Assembly: GCA_013297745.1 (NCBI GenBank)
Contig: JAAFIM010000016.1
Span: 1-64,000 of the forward strand
DNA length: 64,000 nucleotides
DNA from: Chitinophagales bacterium
GTDB taxonomy: Bacteria > Bacteroidota > Bacteroidia > Chitinophagales > Saprospiraceae
Direction of reading: 5' to 3'
The notes under the pieces were generated by a model. The model searched no databases. It was given only the letters and a program-made list of their open reading frames with translations, and was not told the DNA's origin. Shown piece after piece: positions 44,148-53,279 of the stretch. The position numbers and the translations under genes were made by a program. Position 1 is the stretch's first letter, and the number at the start of each line of letters is the position of its first letter.

Positions 44148-45446
44148 TTAATATTGGGTTGGAAATGAGATTTCTTTGCTCAAGTTGTACAACTCTTCAG
44201 CGTACATTTCACCGCTTTCTTCCCTAAATTGATAAAAATATAAGCCACGCCCTTCTTCTTCTGGGTCTCCCCAAATTAAGAATAGCCGCATCTTATTTTC
44301 TTGAATAGAATGGTCTAAAATTAAACCAGAACCGCCATCTTCATAGAAACTATATTCAATAAAACGGCTGGCATATAAATCGTTTTGAGAAGCTGGAGCT
44401 GTAGATACGATTGGTTTGGCTTTTCCCCAACTTCCACTTTCAACCAATAACACCATTAAATACACGCCCTCCATAGACATATCTATTTTTGAGGCTGTAA
44501 CCAATTGATAAGTTTTATCTTTGATTTGAACGGTATTATCATCTTCACTGTTAAAAAATAACAAGTTGTTATCTTCACTGCAGTGATAAGTGTAATTGAT
44601 GTAGCCTATTTGCCCATTTTTGAGTAAAATTTTTGTTTTGCAATTATTATCGTCAGAGGAACTTATAGCAGCCGTTTCCCAACTATTGAGATAAGTTTTT
44701 ATCGTTTTGCTGTAAGCGTCCGCATAAACTGGTATTTTAGTTTTGGCTACCACAAAGGCGTAACTATCAGCCATTTGATACTCGCCTTCGGAAATTGAGC
44801 GCACCGCATAAATTTTATTATCAACAAGCCCAAAGTTATAAGCAAAATTAGACTCTTCCGTTTCAAAAGTCGCTGTATTAACATATTCGCAAGAAACGGC
44901 CAAGCTATTATTTTTTATTTGAAAATTCCAATTCACAGTAGGCGATTCTTGTTCTCCAAATTGGATAAAATCGCTAGATAATTCTTGCCCCCTAAGCATA
45001 TCTTGGCTTTTACCGTCAAACGGTTTGATTAAAAAAACAGCCTTATTATTTTTTCTCCAAAGTATAGGCGTTATCAATTCATCGTCATAGGCAGCTTTTG
45101 AATAAGTTAGATAACAATCATAAGGCTCGTTATTGATAACAAAAGAACCTAAAAGGTTTTGTGCTGTGTAAATACCTATATCTTCGGACAAAACATAACC
45201 CATTTGTTCATTTCCAGTTTTTACCACCACCCAATGTTCCTCTTCAATATTGGCTTCGTTGTAATTAATAGCATAAACGCTGGTTTCGCTGGGTAAATTT
45301 GCAATTACGCTGGCATTCTCACGCGGTTGCGACCTCAAAGCGGTTTGGTTTAGTACAATTCCGTAGTTATTTTTACTTGGAAACTGCGCTTGCAATTGGC
45401 TGCCAAAACAAAGCGCGAAAAAGAGACAAAAAGATATGATTTTCAT
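44148..45446 (-). CDS. Secreted SH3-domain protein, function unknown
   Basis: 432 aa. Signal peptide at 1-20 (ends LQAQ). A bacterial SH3 domain (about 30-95; TALRSQPRENASVIANLPSE, GYVLSEDIGIY) is followed by a beta-rich middle and possibly a second degenerate SH3-like module (about 230-290; KTKIPVYADAYSKTI, LKNGQIGYINYTYHC). It ends FYQFREESGEMYAEELYN without a sorting domain, so it is likely periplasmic or exported by another route. Bacterial SH3 domains often bind peptidoglycan. It follows miaB by 39 bp on the same strand. Confidence 0.7.
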   Translation of the reverse strand: MKIISFCLFFALCFGSQLQAQFPSKNNYGIVLNQTALRSQPRENASVIANLPSETSVYAINYNEANIEEEHWVVVKTGNEQMGYVLSEDIGIYTAQNLLGSFVINNEPYDCYLTYSKAAYDDELITPILWRKNNKAVFLIKPFDGKSQDMLRGQELSSDFIQFGEQESPTVNWNFQIKNNSLAVSCEYVNTATFETEESNFAYNFGLVDNKIYAVRSISEGEYQMADSYAFVVAKTKIPVYADAYSKTIKTYLNSWETAAISSSDDNNCKTKILLKNGQIGYINYTYHCSEDNNLLFFNSEDDNTVQIKDKTYQLVTASKIDMSMEGVYLMVLLVESGSWGKAKPIVSTAPASQNDLYASRFIEYSFYEDGGSGLILDHSIQENKMRLFLIWGDPEEEGRGLYFYQFREESGEMYAEELYNLSKEISFPTQY

Positions 45447-45485
45447 CCGAAATAGGGTTTTAAAAAGATAAAATAACGGTTGAAT

Positions 45486-46943
45486 TTATACAGGTTTTTC
45501 CACCAACTCGCCCCGAAGCGTGCCTTGAGAAAAATCGGTGATTTTAACCCAAACATAATCGCCCACTTTGGCCTCTTGGCGGGGGAAAACGACCATTTTA
45601 TTCTGAGAATTGCGCCCGCAAAGTTCTAAATCTGAACGTTTAGAATCTTTTTCCACCAAAATTTTATGTATTTTACCCACTTCTTGGCGGTTATGTTCCA
45701 AAGAAAGTTGATTTTGAAGCTGAATAACCTCCTCCAATCTCCGCTTTTTGGTTTCCATATCCACATCGTCCGCGTATTTGCGCGCTGCCAAAGTGCCAGG
45801 GCGTTCTGAATAATAGAACATATACGACATATAGTAGTTGGACAAGCGCATTACCTCCAACGTTTCTTGGTGGTCTTCTTCCGTTTCGGTGCAAAATCCG
45901 GTGATAATATCCGCAGAAAGGACACAATCGGGGATAATTCTGTACACAGCTTCCACCCGTTCCATATACCAAGCGCGGTCGTAGGTGCGATTCATCTTTT
46001 TGAGTATGCGCGAACTACCCGATTGAGGGGGTAAATGGATATATTTGCAGATGTTTTCGCGGCTGGACATAGCGTACAACACCTTATCGGTCATATCTTT
46101 GGGGTGCGAGGTGGTAAAACGAACCCGCAAATCGGGGTGAATATCTGCTACCATCAACAATAAGTCGGCAAAATCTACCTTTTGGTTGGTTTCGGGATTG
46201 TCCCATTTGTAAGAATCTACATTTTGTCCCAACAAAGTAACCTCTTTATACCCGTTGGCGAACAATTCGCTACATTCGGCAAGGATAGAAAACGCATCGC
46301 GGCTGCGCTCGCGCCCTCTCGTGAAAGGCACCACACAAAATGAGCACATATTATCACAACCGCGCATAATGGTAACAAAGGCAGAAATCCCGTTCCCTCC
46401 CAATCGTACAGGGTTGATGTCGGCATAAGTCTCCTCTCTGGATAAAAATACGTTCATTCCCTTGTCCCCATCTTCAGCTGTCGCCACCAAACGGGGCAAA
46501 TCTCTGTACGCATCAGGGCCTAAAACCATATCCACTATCTTTTCTTGCTCCAAAAATGCCCCTTTTAGCCGCTCTGCCATACAACCCAAAACCCCCACGA
46601 GCAAATGCGGGCGGTGGCGTTTGAGCGAGTTGAAGTATTGTAAGCGTTTGCGGACGGTTTCTTCCGCTTTTTCGCGAATAGAGCAGGTATTTATTAAAAT
46701 TAGGTCAGTTTGGTCTATATCTCTTGTGGGTTCAAACCCAACTTCGGACAGGATAGCGGCTACAATTTCGCTGTCGCTAAAATTCATCTGGCAACCGTAA
46801 CTTTCTATATAAAATTTTTTCCCGTTTCGGTTGGGGTTGGTGAGCATCTGCTCTTTGAAAAACACATCCCCTTGTAACTCTTCTTTGATAACTTTATCCT
46901 CTGTAGCTATATCTTGGTGCTTGTGGTTGTGATTGTGTCCCAT
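45486..46943 (-). CDS. miaB: tRNA-2-methylthio-N6-dimethylallyladenosine synthase
   Basis: Radical-SAM enzyme that adds the methylthio group to i6A37 of tRNAs reading UNN codons, in the cytosol. 485 aa from ATG 46943; the longer frame begins above the promoter at 46993-47000. The N-terminal UPF0004 domain has the three cluster cysteines ([31 protein letters not shown]). The radical-SAM motif is [14 protein letters not shown] (CxxxCxxC), and the C-terminal TRAM domain ends the protein. A histidine-rich leader [10 protein letters not shown] precedes the core. All key residues are present. Confidence 0.97.
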   Translation of the reverse strand: MGHNHNHKHQDIATEDKVIKEELQGDVFFKEQMLTNPNRNGKKFYIESYGCQMNFSDSEIVAAILSEVGFEPTRDIDQTDLILINTCSIREKAEETVRKRLQYFNSLKRHRPHLLVGVLGCMAERLKGAFLEQEKIVDMVLGPDAYRDLPRLVATAEDGDKGMNVFLSREETYADINPVRLGGNGISAFVTIMRGCDNMCSFCVVPFTRGRERSRDAFSILAECSELFANGYKEVTLLGQNVDSYKWDNPETNQKVDFADLLLMVADIHPDLRVRFTTSHPKDMTDKVLYAMSSRENICKYIHLPPQSGSSRILKKMNRTYDRAWYMERVEAVYRIIPDCVLSADIITGFCTETEEDHQETLEVMRLSNYYMSYMFYYSERPGTLAARKYADDVDMETKKRRLEEVIQLQNQLSLEHNRQEVGKIHKILVEKDSKRSDLELCGRNSQNKMVVFPRQEAKVGDYVWVKITDFSQGTLRGELVEKPV

Positions 46944-46992
46944 ATTATTAACAATATAATGATTTGGCAATGATAAAAAATGAATTTCGGGG

Positions 46993-47000
46993 CAAAGATA
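46993..47000 (-). promoter_or_regulatory. -7 element TATCTTTG of miaB
   Basis: Perfect TAnnTTTG on the minus strand, 50 bp before ATG 46943; it rules out starts further upstream. Confidence 0.65.
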
Positions 47001-47064
47001 GCATATTTTAACCAAAAAACATTCTTACAATCAAAAAAAGGGTAGAAAGTTATCAAAAAAGTTT

Positions 47065-47072
47065 TACCTTTG
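47065..47072 (+). promoter_or_regulatory. -7 element TACCTTTG of the ABC-F gene
   Basis: TAnnTTTG, 53 bp before ATG 47125, divergent from the miaB promoter about 65 bp away. Confidence 0.65.
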
Positions 47073-47124
47073 CGGCAAAATGGGGATTTATCCCCGAATA
47101 AACAGCTTTTAATTATCTTTTTTT

Positions 47125-49101
47125 ATGCTTAATATCAACAACATCTACGTTCAATACGGCGATAGGATAGTTTTGGACAGGGTTTCTTTCGCCATAGGGG
47201 AAAAAGACCGCATTGGTTTGGTGGGGGTCAATGGGGCGGGCAAATCTACCCTGATGAAAATTTTGGCGCGTCAATCCCAACCGCAAGAAGGCAATATAGC
47301 CTATCCAAGCGAGACGACTATAGGTTTTTTGCACCAAGATATGAACATACCCAAGGGCAAAACCGTAATTGAGGAAACGATGACCGCTTTTGATGAGGTC
47401 AAAACTATAGAAACGCGTTTGGCTTATTTGGAAAATCACCTTTCGGAGCGCACAGATTACGAAAGCGACGAATATATGCGCTTGATAGAGGAGTTTTCCG
47501 AGCTAAATGACCGCTTCCAGCAGATAGGGGGGCAAACTAACCTTGCCGATACGGAAAAAGTGTTGATGGGCTTAGGGTTTAAAACGGCTGATTTTCAACG
47601 GCTTACAGATACATTTAGCGGCGGTTGGCAGATGCGGATTGAGTTGGCTAAAATGTTGTTGAAAAATCCCCATTATTTGTTATTGGACGAACCCACCAAC
47701 CACTTGGATATAGAATCTATCATCTGGTTGGAGTATTTTTTGCAAAATTATGAGGGTTGTGTGGTGGTAATTTCCCACGATAAAACCTTTTTGGATAATG
47801 TAACCCGCCGCACTATAGAGATAGAATTGGGTAGAGTTTATGACTACAAAGCCAACTATAGCCGTTACTTGGAATTGCGCGCTGACCGACAAGAACAGCT
47901 GCAAAATGCTTACGACAACCAACAGCGCGATATTGCCCAAAAAGAGCGACTCATTGAGCGTTTCCGCGCCAAAGCGAACAAAGCCAAAATGGCGCAATCG
48001 TTGATAAAAGAACTCAATCGGATGGAAAGGGTAGAAATGGAAGACACCAACGATGCAACAATGCGGTTGAGATTTCCGCCCGCGCCCCGCTCAGGAGAAG
48101 TCGTGGCAGAAAGTAAGGGCTTGTCCAAAAGTTATGACAAAAATCTAATTTTAGATAATATAGAGTTCCAAATCGTGCGCGGCGACCGCGTGGCTTTTGT
48201 GGGCAAAAATGGAGAAGGTAAATCTACTTTGACCAAAATTTTGGTGGATAAACTCCAATACGATGGCGATTTAAACCTAGGGCATAATGTGTTTGTGGGC
48301 TATTATGCTCAAAATCAAGCTGATGTGTTGCAACCCAATATCACCGTGTTGCAAACTATAGAACAGGTTGCCCCGTTGGAAACTACAGCCAAATTGCGCA
48401 CAGTTTTAGGCTCTTTTCTCTTCACCCGCGACGATGTGGATAAGAAAGTTTCCGTACTCTCTGGGGGCGAGCGCGCGCGGTTGGCTTTGGCTTGTATGCT
48501 GATGCGCCCTATCAATTTGCTGGTTTTGGACGAGCCCACCAATCACTTGGATATGCGCTCAAAAGAGGTATTGAAACAGGCTTTATTAGAATACGACGGC
48601 ACTTTGTTGGTGGTTTCCCACGACCGCGACTTCTTGACCGATTTGACCACCACCACTATAGAATTTGCGAACAAAAAGCTAAAAACTTATCTCGGAGATA
48701 TTAACTATTTCTTGGAAAAACGCGACTTTGGTTCCTTGCGCGAGGTGAGTTTGGGCAAAAATACCACCATCGCCCATCTTCAAGCCAATCCCAACGAACA
48801 GCCAAAAAATACAGCGCAACCTATACAAAATAATAACAAACTAGCCATCAACAATGGCCAACCGCTTAATCCAGAGCGGGTAAAAGAGTTGAAAAAAATT
48901 GTTCAGAACAGCGAGAAAAAAATCAACCGTTTGGAACAAGAGCTAAAAACTTGCGAGCAAAAATTGGGTGATAATAGCTTGTTCAACAAACCAGAGTATA
49001 AAACGTTGGAACAACGCCACCGCGAGCTCAAATCACAGTTGGATGAAGCCGTCCAAGAGTGGGAAAGCGCAGAAATGGAATTGGATAAAGCAAACGGGTA
49101 A
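47125..49101 (+). CDS. ABC-F family ATPase (Uup/YdiF type)
   Basis: 658-aa soluble protein with two fused ABC domains and no membrane part, the ABC-F layout. Walker A GVNGAGKST (about 35-43) and GKNGEGKST (about 358-366). Signature motifs FSGGWQMR and LSGGERAR, and LLLDEPTNHLD / LVLDEPTNHLD. The P-site tRNA interaction motif linker lies at about 250-300 (rich in Arg/Lys/Gln). A C-terminal coiled coil (about 580-658; KKIVQNSEKKINRLEQELK) is of the Uup kind. These proteins act on ribosomes stalled or needing E-site regulation. Housekeeping rather than resistance is likely, because no drug-resistance linker features stand out. Confidence 0.93.
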   Translation: MLNINNIYVQYGDRIVLDRVSFAIGEKDRIGLVGVNGAGKSTLMKILARQSQPQEGNIAYPSETTIGFLHQDMNIPKGKTVIEETMTAFDEVKTIETRLAYLENHLSERTDYESDEYMRLIEEFSELNDRFQQIGGQTNLADTEKVLMGLGFKTADFQRLTDTFSGGWQMRIELAKMLLKNPHYLLLDEPTNHLDIESIIWLEYFLQNYEGCVVVISHDKTFLDNVTRRTIEIELGRVYDYKANYSRYLELRADRQEQLQNAYDNQQRDIAQKERLIERFRAKANKAKMAQSLIKELNRMERVEMEDTNDATMRLRFPPAPRSGEVVAESKGLSKSYDKNLILDNIEFQIVRGDRVAFVGKNGEGKSTLTKILVDKLQYDGDLNLGHNVFVGYYAQNQADVLQPNITVLQTIEQVAPLETTAKLRTVLGSFLFTRDDVDKKVSVLSGGERARLALACMLMRPINLLVLDEPTNHLDMRSKEVLKQALLEYDGTLLVVSHDRDFLTDLTTTTIEFANKKLKTYLGDINYFLEKRDFGSLREVSLGKNTTIAHLQANPNEQPKNTAQPIQNNNKLAINNGQPLNPERVKELKKIVQNSEKKINRLEQELKTCEQKLGDNSLFNKPEYKTLEQRHRELKSQLDEAVQEWESAEMELDKANG

Positions 49102-49102
49102 A

Positions 49103-49138
49103 AAAAAACCTCTAAATTTTTATATTTAGAGGTTTTTT
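49103..49138 (+). terminator. Intrinsic terminator of the ABC-F gene
   Basis: AAACCTCTAAAT/ATTTAGAGGTTT with a short T-rich loop, followed by a T-run. Confidence 0.85.
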
Positions 49139-49154
49139 TCTGTATTTACGCCTT

Positions 49155-49461
49155 ATACAGAATTTAAAAAGTAAGTGTGTAATAAAATGTGTCGCGCGAA
49201 GCGCGTAACTACACTATTCCGTTGAGTTTTTATACTGTCTGAACGGCGAAGCCCTCCCGTAGGAAGTGAGCCGGAGCGCAGCGGAGCGAACAAGTTTATA
49301 AAAACAAGGCGTTTTTGGTACTTTTTGCGCCTGCAAAAAGTACGAATAAAAAAATTTTTTAGGCGTAAGCCGTTAGAAAAAATTTCAAAACACAAGTTTT
49401 TATAACTAATCTCTTTAATAATTTACGCTATTATTGCACACTTACTTTTTCAAATTAGTAT
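49155..49461. mobile_element. MITE-like element B2
   Basis: 307 bp. Left end ATACAGAATTTAAAAAGTAAGTGTG and right end (inverted) ATACTAATTTGAAAAAGTAAGTGTG match at almost every base. The interior is shorter than family A: it keeps one CGGCGAAGCCCTCCCG module (49244-49259) and the GGTACTTTTTGCGCC...AAAAAGTAC hairpin but lacks the GACGCCAAAACC arm. Length is within 2 bp of B1. The rest of the 540-bp gap holds the ABC-F terminator and the murD promoter; 49462-49580 shows nothing. Confidence 0.75.
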
Positions 49462-49562
49462 TAGGTTAAGTTTTATCCCAAAATTGTGCAAGGTGGTTAA
49501 AATTAAGCGTTTTTTTGCAGGATAAAAGCACAAAAAAATGTCTATCCTAGCAGCTATTGCAT

Positions 49563-49589
49563 TTGATTAGCAAAAAACAAGTATATTTG
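49563..49589 (+). promoter_or_regulatory. Promoter of murD-ftsW
   Basis: TTG (49563-49565), 16-bp spacer, TATATTTG (49582-49589), 52 bp before ATG 49642. Confidence 0.55.
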
Positions 49590-49641
49590 CAGCCAGATTT
49601 TATAAATTTATATCCTATTAACACAAGAAAAATATATTTGT

Positions 49642-51063
49642 ATGAAAACGAAAACTATAGTCGTTTTGGGAGCTGGCGAAAGTGGCGTGGGAGCAGCTAT
49701 ATTAGCCCAAAAACAAGGTTTTGACGTATTTGTATCCGACGCTGGCTTAATTCGTCCCGAACACATAAGCCTTTTGCAACAATATAAAATCAACTATGAA
49801 CAAGAAAAACATAGCGAAAGCAAATTGCTGCAGATAGCCGATTTGGTGATAAAATCTCCAGGCATAGCCACCGAAAATGTATTGGTACAAGCATTTATAA
49901 AAAAAGGGATAGCAGTCATAGACGAGATAGAATTAGCCTATAGATACGCAACAAGCAAAAGCAAAATTGTGGCTATCACAGGCAGCAATGGCAAAACAAC
50001 CAGCACGTTATTGATTTATCATTTATTAAAAACAGCAGGTTATAACGCAGCATTGGTAGGCAATATCGGCTTTTCTTTTGCCAAGTGCGTGGCAGAAAAC
50101 CCAGCTGATTATTATGTGGTGGAAACCTCCAGCTTTCAATTGGATGCTATAGATAAATTCGCGCCTGACGTGGCTTTATTATTGAATATAAGCCCAGACC
50201 ATTTGGATAGATATAATTATGAAATGGATAATTATATAGCCGCTAAGTTTAAAATTATCCAGAATAAAAAAGCCAGCGATTATTTTATTTATAACCGCGA
50301 AAACGAGTATGTAAAAGCAGGTTTAGCCCGTTTTTATCCCCAAGCTAATCAAAATATGATTGGTTTATCCGAAAGCCATATTCGCAATTTGGGCGAAATA
50401 CTACAGGTAGAAAACAGCAATTTTGCCATAGCTAAAAGCAATTTGACTTTGGAAGGCAAACACAATTATTTCAATATCAGCGCGGCTGTACAAGCAGTTT
50501 TGGCATTGGGGCTGAATGACGAACAAATCCGTCAAGGTTTAGCAACGTTTAAAAATGAAGCCCATCGGTTGGAGTTTGTAGCCAATATCAACGGGGTGGA
50601 TTATATCAACGACAGCAAAGCCACCAATGTAGATTCGGTTTGGTATGCTTTGGATGCTATGCAAAAGCCTATAGTTTGGATTGTTGGCGGGGTGGACAAA
50701 GGGAACGATTACAGCGTTTTATTCCCGTTGGTAAAAGAAAAGGTGAGGGCTATAGTTTGTTTGGGCAAAGACAACAGCAAGATAAAATCCGCTTTTCAAG
50801 ACATACAACCGCTTATAGAAGAGACCATTTCGGTTGGCGAAGCGATAAAAGTAGCCAGTTTGTATGCTGAAAATGGCGATGTGGTGTTGTTGTCTCCCGC
50901 TTGTGCAAGTTTTGATTTGTTTAAAAACTACATAGACAGAGGCAATCAATTCCGCAATTTATTGCTACAAGAACAAAAGACGCTCAAAGAAGGGATAAAA
51001 ATAACCTTGAATATCCCCTTAGAAATGAACCCAGCCCAACAAAATACAGACACTAATCATTAA
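49642..51063 (+). CDS. murD: UDP-N-acetylmuramoylalanine--D-glutamate ligase
   Basis: Adds D-Glu to UDP-MurNAc-L-Ala in the cytosolic phase of peptidoglycan synthesis. The 473-aa protein has the N-terminal Rossmann-type GAGESGVGAA, the P-loop AITGSNGKTTS (about 113-123), the ETSSFQLD signature, SPDHLDRY and the C-terminal DSKATN and SPACASFDLFKNYIDRGNQF motifs. Complete. It starts 17 bp before ftsW on the same strand and is the upstream member of a dcw-type pair. Confidence 0.96.
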   Translation: MKTKTIVVLGAGESGVGAAILAQKQGFDVFVSDAGLIRPEHISLLQQYKINYEQEKHSESKLLQIADLVIKSPGIATENVLVQAFIKKGIAVIDEIELAYRYATSKSKIVAITGSNGKTTSTLLIYHLLKTAGYNAALVGNIGFSFAKCVAENPADYYVVETSSFQLDAIDKFAPDVALLLNISPDHLDRYNYEMDNYIAAKFKIIQNKKASDYFIYNRENEYVKAGLARFYPQANQNMIGLSESHIRNLGEILQVENSNFAIAKSNLTLEGKHNYFNISAAVQAVLALGLNDEQIRQGLATFKNEAHRLEFVANINGVDYINDSKATNVDSVWYALDAMQKPIVWIVGGVDKGNDYSVLFPLVKEKVRAIVCLGKDNSKIKSAFQDIQPLIEETISVGEAIKVASLYAENGDVVLLSPACASFDLFKNYIDRGNQFRNLLLQEQKTLKEGIKITLNIPLEMNPAQQNTDTNH

Positions 51064-51080
51064 CCAATAATCACTAAAAA

Positions 51081-52274
51081 ATGAGTTTAGAAGTTATACG
51101 CAGCCGTTTTGCAGCCTTATTGCAAGGCGATAAATTTATTTGGTTGATAGCCACTTTGTTGGCATTGGTATCAATATTGGTAGTTTATAGCTCATCGGAA
51201 GCATTGGCTATGCGCCAAAATGCAGGCACAGAATCTTTTTTGGTCAAACACGTGGTTATTTTGGTCTCCTCTATGGTGCTTATGTATGTTTGCCACAACA
51301 TTAATTTCACCCGTTATTCCAAATACTCCAAGTATATGCTAATAGCAGCCATCATTATGCTAGCTTATACCTTGTTGTTTGGAGCCAATATAAACGGGGC
51401 GGCGCGGTGGATAAAAATTCCTTTTATAGGCATCACCGTACAAACATCGGATTTTGCCAAAGTGGCGCTGATTATGTACGTGGCTAGAACCTTAGCATTG
51501 ATGCAAGAAGCGGCAGCAGACCCCAAAAACCCAGCCAAACAAATATCTTTGGGCGAGTTAGTTTTGCCCATTTTGATGGTTTGTGGGCTAATTGCGCCTG
51601 TGGATTTATCTACAGCCCTATCTTTATTTTTTACCTGTATGTTATTGATGATAATCGGCTCGGCCAATTTACGCGATATTTTCTCTTTGCTTATGCTTGG
51701 GTTGGGATTATTTGCCTGTTTGGTCGCGTTGGAAGATTATATACCAGCGATACGGGTCAAGACTTGGGAAAGCCGCGTAAGTGATTTTTTCACCGCACCA
51801 GCAGATTTGACCACGGCAGAAATGGGCGGTCAAGTGATACAAGCTAAAATGGCTATAGCAAAGGGGGGATTATTGGGAGCAGGTCCAGGCAATGGCACCC
51901 AAGCCCATTTTTTGCCCCACGCCTATTCAGATTATATTTTTTGTATCATCATAGAAGAATATGGATTTATAGGCGCGGTGGCGGTATTGGCATTATATTT
52001 GATGCTGTTGCTTCGCTGTATTCGTTTGGTTACCAAAAGCCCAAAAGCCTTTGGTTCTATGCTAGCTATAGGATTTTGTTTGGCTATTATTGTGCAAGCT
52101 TTTATCCATATGTCGGTCAATGTAAGCCTAGTGCCTGTGACCGGTTTGACCTTACCTTTTGTCAGTATGGGGGGCACTTCGTTGATTTTCACCGGGATTA
52201 TGTTTGGGATTATACTGAGCGTAAGCCGTTATATAGAAACAACCGCTAACCCAGAAGACTTGGCAGCTAAATAG
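51081..52274 (+). CDS. ftsW: Peptidoglycan glycosyltransferase FtsW
   Basis: SEDS-family polymerase acting at the division septum from lipid II. The 397-aa protein has about ten membrane segments, the early YSSSEALAMRQ, the GAARWIK loop, the large periplasmic loop with the GPGNGTQAHFLPHAYSDYIF region and the C-terminal PVTGLTLPFVSMGGTSL signature. Adjacent to murD. FtsW is chosen over RodA because of that pairing; sequence alone would allow either. Confidence 0.93.
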   Translation: MSLEVIRSRFAALLQGDKFIWLIATLLALVSILVVYSSSEALAMRQNAGTESFLVKHVVILVSSMVLMYVCHNINFTRYSKYSKYMLIAAIIMLAYTLLFGANINGAARWIKIPFIGITVQTSDFAKVALIMYVARTLALMQEAAADPKNPAKQISLGELVLPILMVCGLIAPVDLSTALSLFFTCMLLMIIGSANLRDIFSLLMLGLGLFACLVALEDYIPAIRVKTWESRVSDFFTAPADLTTAEMGGQVIQAKMAIAKGGLLGAGPGNGTQAHFLPHAYSDYIFCIIIEEYGFIGAVAVLALYLMLLLRCIRLVTKSPKAFGSMLAIGFCLAIIVQAFIHMSVNVSLVPVTGLTLPFVSMGGTSLIFTGIMFGIILSVSRYIETTANPEDLAAK

Positions 52275-52360
52275 AGTTGGGGCAGCAGCTAAATAAAGTT
52301 AGGTCGTCTTGCCCCTTGTCCGCGCTTTCGTATTAAATTTATGTATAAAATTTGTCTTCT

Positions 52361-53194
52361 ATGCGCTATTTATGTTTTTTTTTCATCAGTTTTCTAACCC
52401 AAATCTGCCCCTTACAAGCTTGTAGTTATGCTTATCAATACAGCTTATTCCCTATGGGGCTAAGTGGGGATAAATTGATATTGATAGAGGTAGAAATGGA
52501 ACGATATGTCAACACCCCTGACGCTGGCATCCCCCGCCCGAGATATGAACGCCCAATCGAAATTAGCGTACGCTGGAAAGGCAATCTAAAATTAAGAGCT
52601 TGGAATTTGTCCAGCCAAAGGTTGGAAACGGAAATTTTGTCCGAAATAGCCAACCAAATTGATATTGACGACAAAACCTACCACGAAGAACTGCGCCCGT
52701 ATTTTCAGCAAGGGTATGAAATGGCAGAAAAATTACCCTTTTTCAAACCTAGTACTTTGCCATTGGTGGGCAACTGCCGCTATGATATAAGTTGTACATT
52801 CTTAAAAAAAGAAATAGATAGCATAAGCCCCAATCTTTATTTTTTTATCAACAAAGAAGAATATAAAGACAAAAAAATAAAGGTAGAATTTCCCCCCATT
52901 TTGCTGCAAAAGTTTGAAAATATGAGCAAACAAAATTTTAGCGATATGGAAACGGTAGCCAATCAATCCCAAGTGGAGTATTTTAAATCGTGGAAAGCGC
53001 ACAGCGTCCGCATTTATGAAATCAACGGGTTGAAGTTTGCTTTCTATAGTTTCGGTTGGGGACAAAGACGCTTTTACACGGGTACAAAATCTACAGATTG
53101 GGAGTTTCCCACCGTTGGCAATATAGGCGAATATGTGGAAGGCAACGATGTATTATTTCACGGGCAGCGGTTTGATATGATACAAATTTTATAA
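52361..53194 (+). CDS. Secreted protein or lipoprotein, function unknown
   Basis: 277 aa from ATG 52361 (an in-frame TTG lies three codons earlier). A signal sequence MRYLCFFFISFLTQICPLQAC has Cys21 in a position that could be lipidated, though LQAC is a weak lipobox. The rest is beta-rich with no family I recognise; a stretch of Trp, Phe and Tyr near the C terminus (FAFYSFGWGQRRFYTG) stands out. There is no sorting domain. It lies 86 bp after ftsW on the same strand and is probably not part of the cell-wall unit. Confidence 0.65.
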   Translation: MRYLCFFFISFLTQICPLQACSYAYQYSLFPMGLSGDKLILIEVEMERYVNTPDAGIPRPRYERPIEISVRWKGNLKLRAWNLSSQRLETEILSEIANQIDIDDKTYHEELRPYFQQGYEMAEKLPFFKPSTLPLVGNCRYDISCTFLKKEIDSISPNLYFFINKEEYKDKKIKVEFPPILLQKFENMSKQNFSDMETVANQSQVEYFKSWKAHSVRIYEINGLKFAFYSFGWGQRRFYTGTKSTDWEFPTVGNIGEYVEGNDVLFHGQRFDMIQIL

Positions 53195-53209
53195 AAGTAG
53201 GATTAAAAG

Positions 53210-53238
53210 TTGTTTTTTAAAAAAAACGCTTAACTTTG
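53210..53238 (+). promoter_or_regulatory. Bacteroidota promoter of the HD-PycTM gene
   Basis: TTG (53210-53212), 18-bp spacer, TAACTTTG (53231-53238). The transcript start near 53245 leaves a 35-nt leader and supports the TTG start at 53280. Confidence 0.75.
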
Positions 53239-53279
53239 CCCCCTCAAAAAAAATTACGGATTTTACAAATAAGCACAAA

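Noticed and set aside
46730-46750. GGGTTCAAACCC-like word resembling a tRNA T-arm
   Set aside because: It lies inside miaB and no acceptor or anticodon stem surrounds it.
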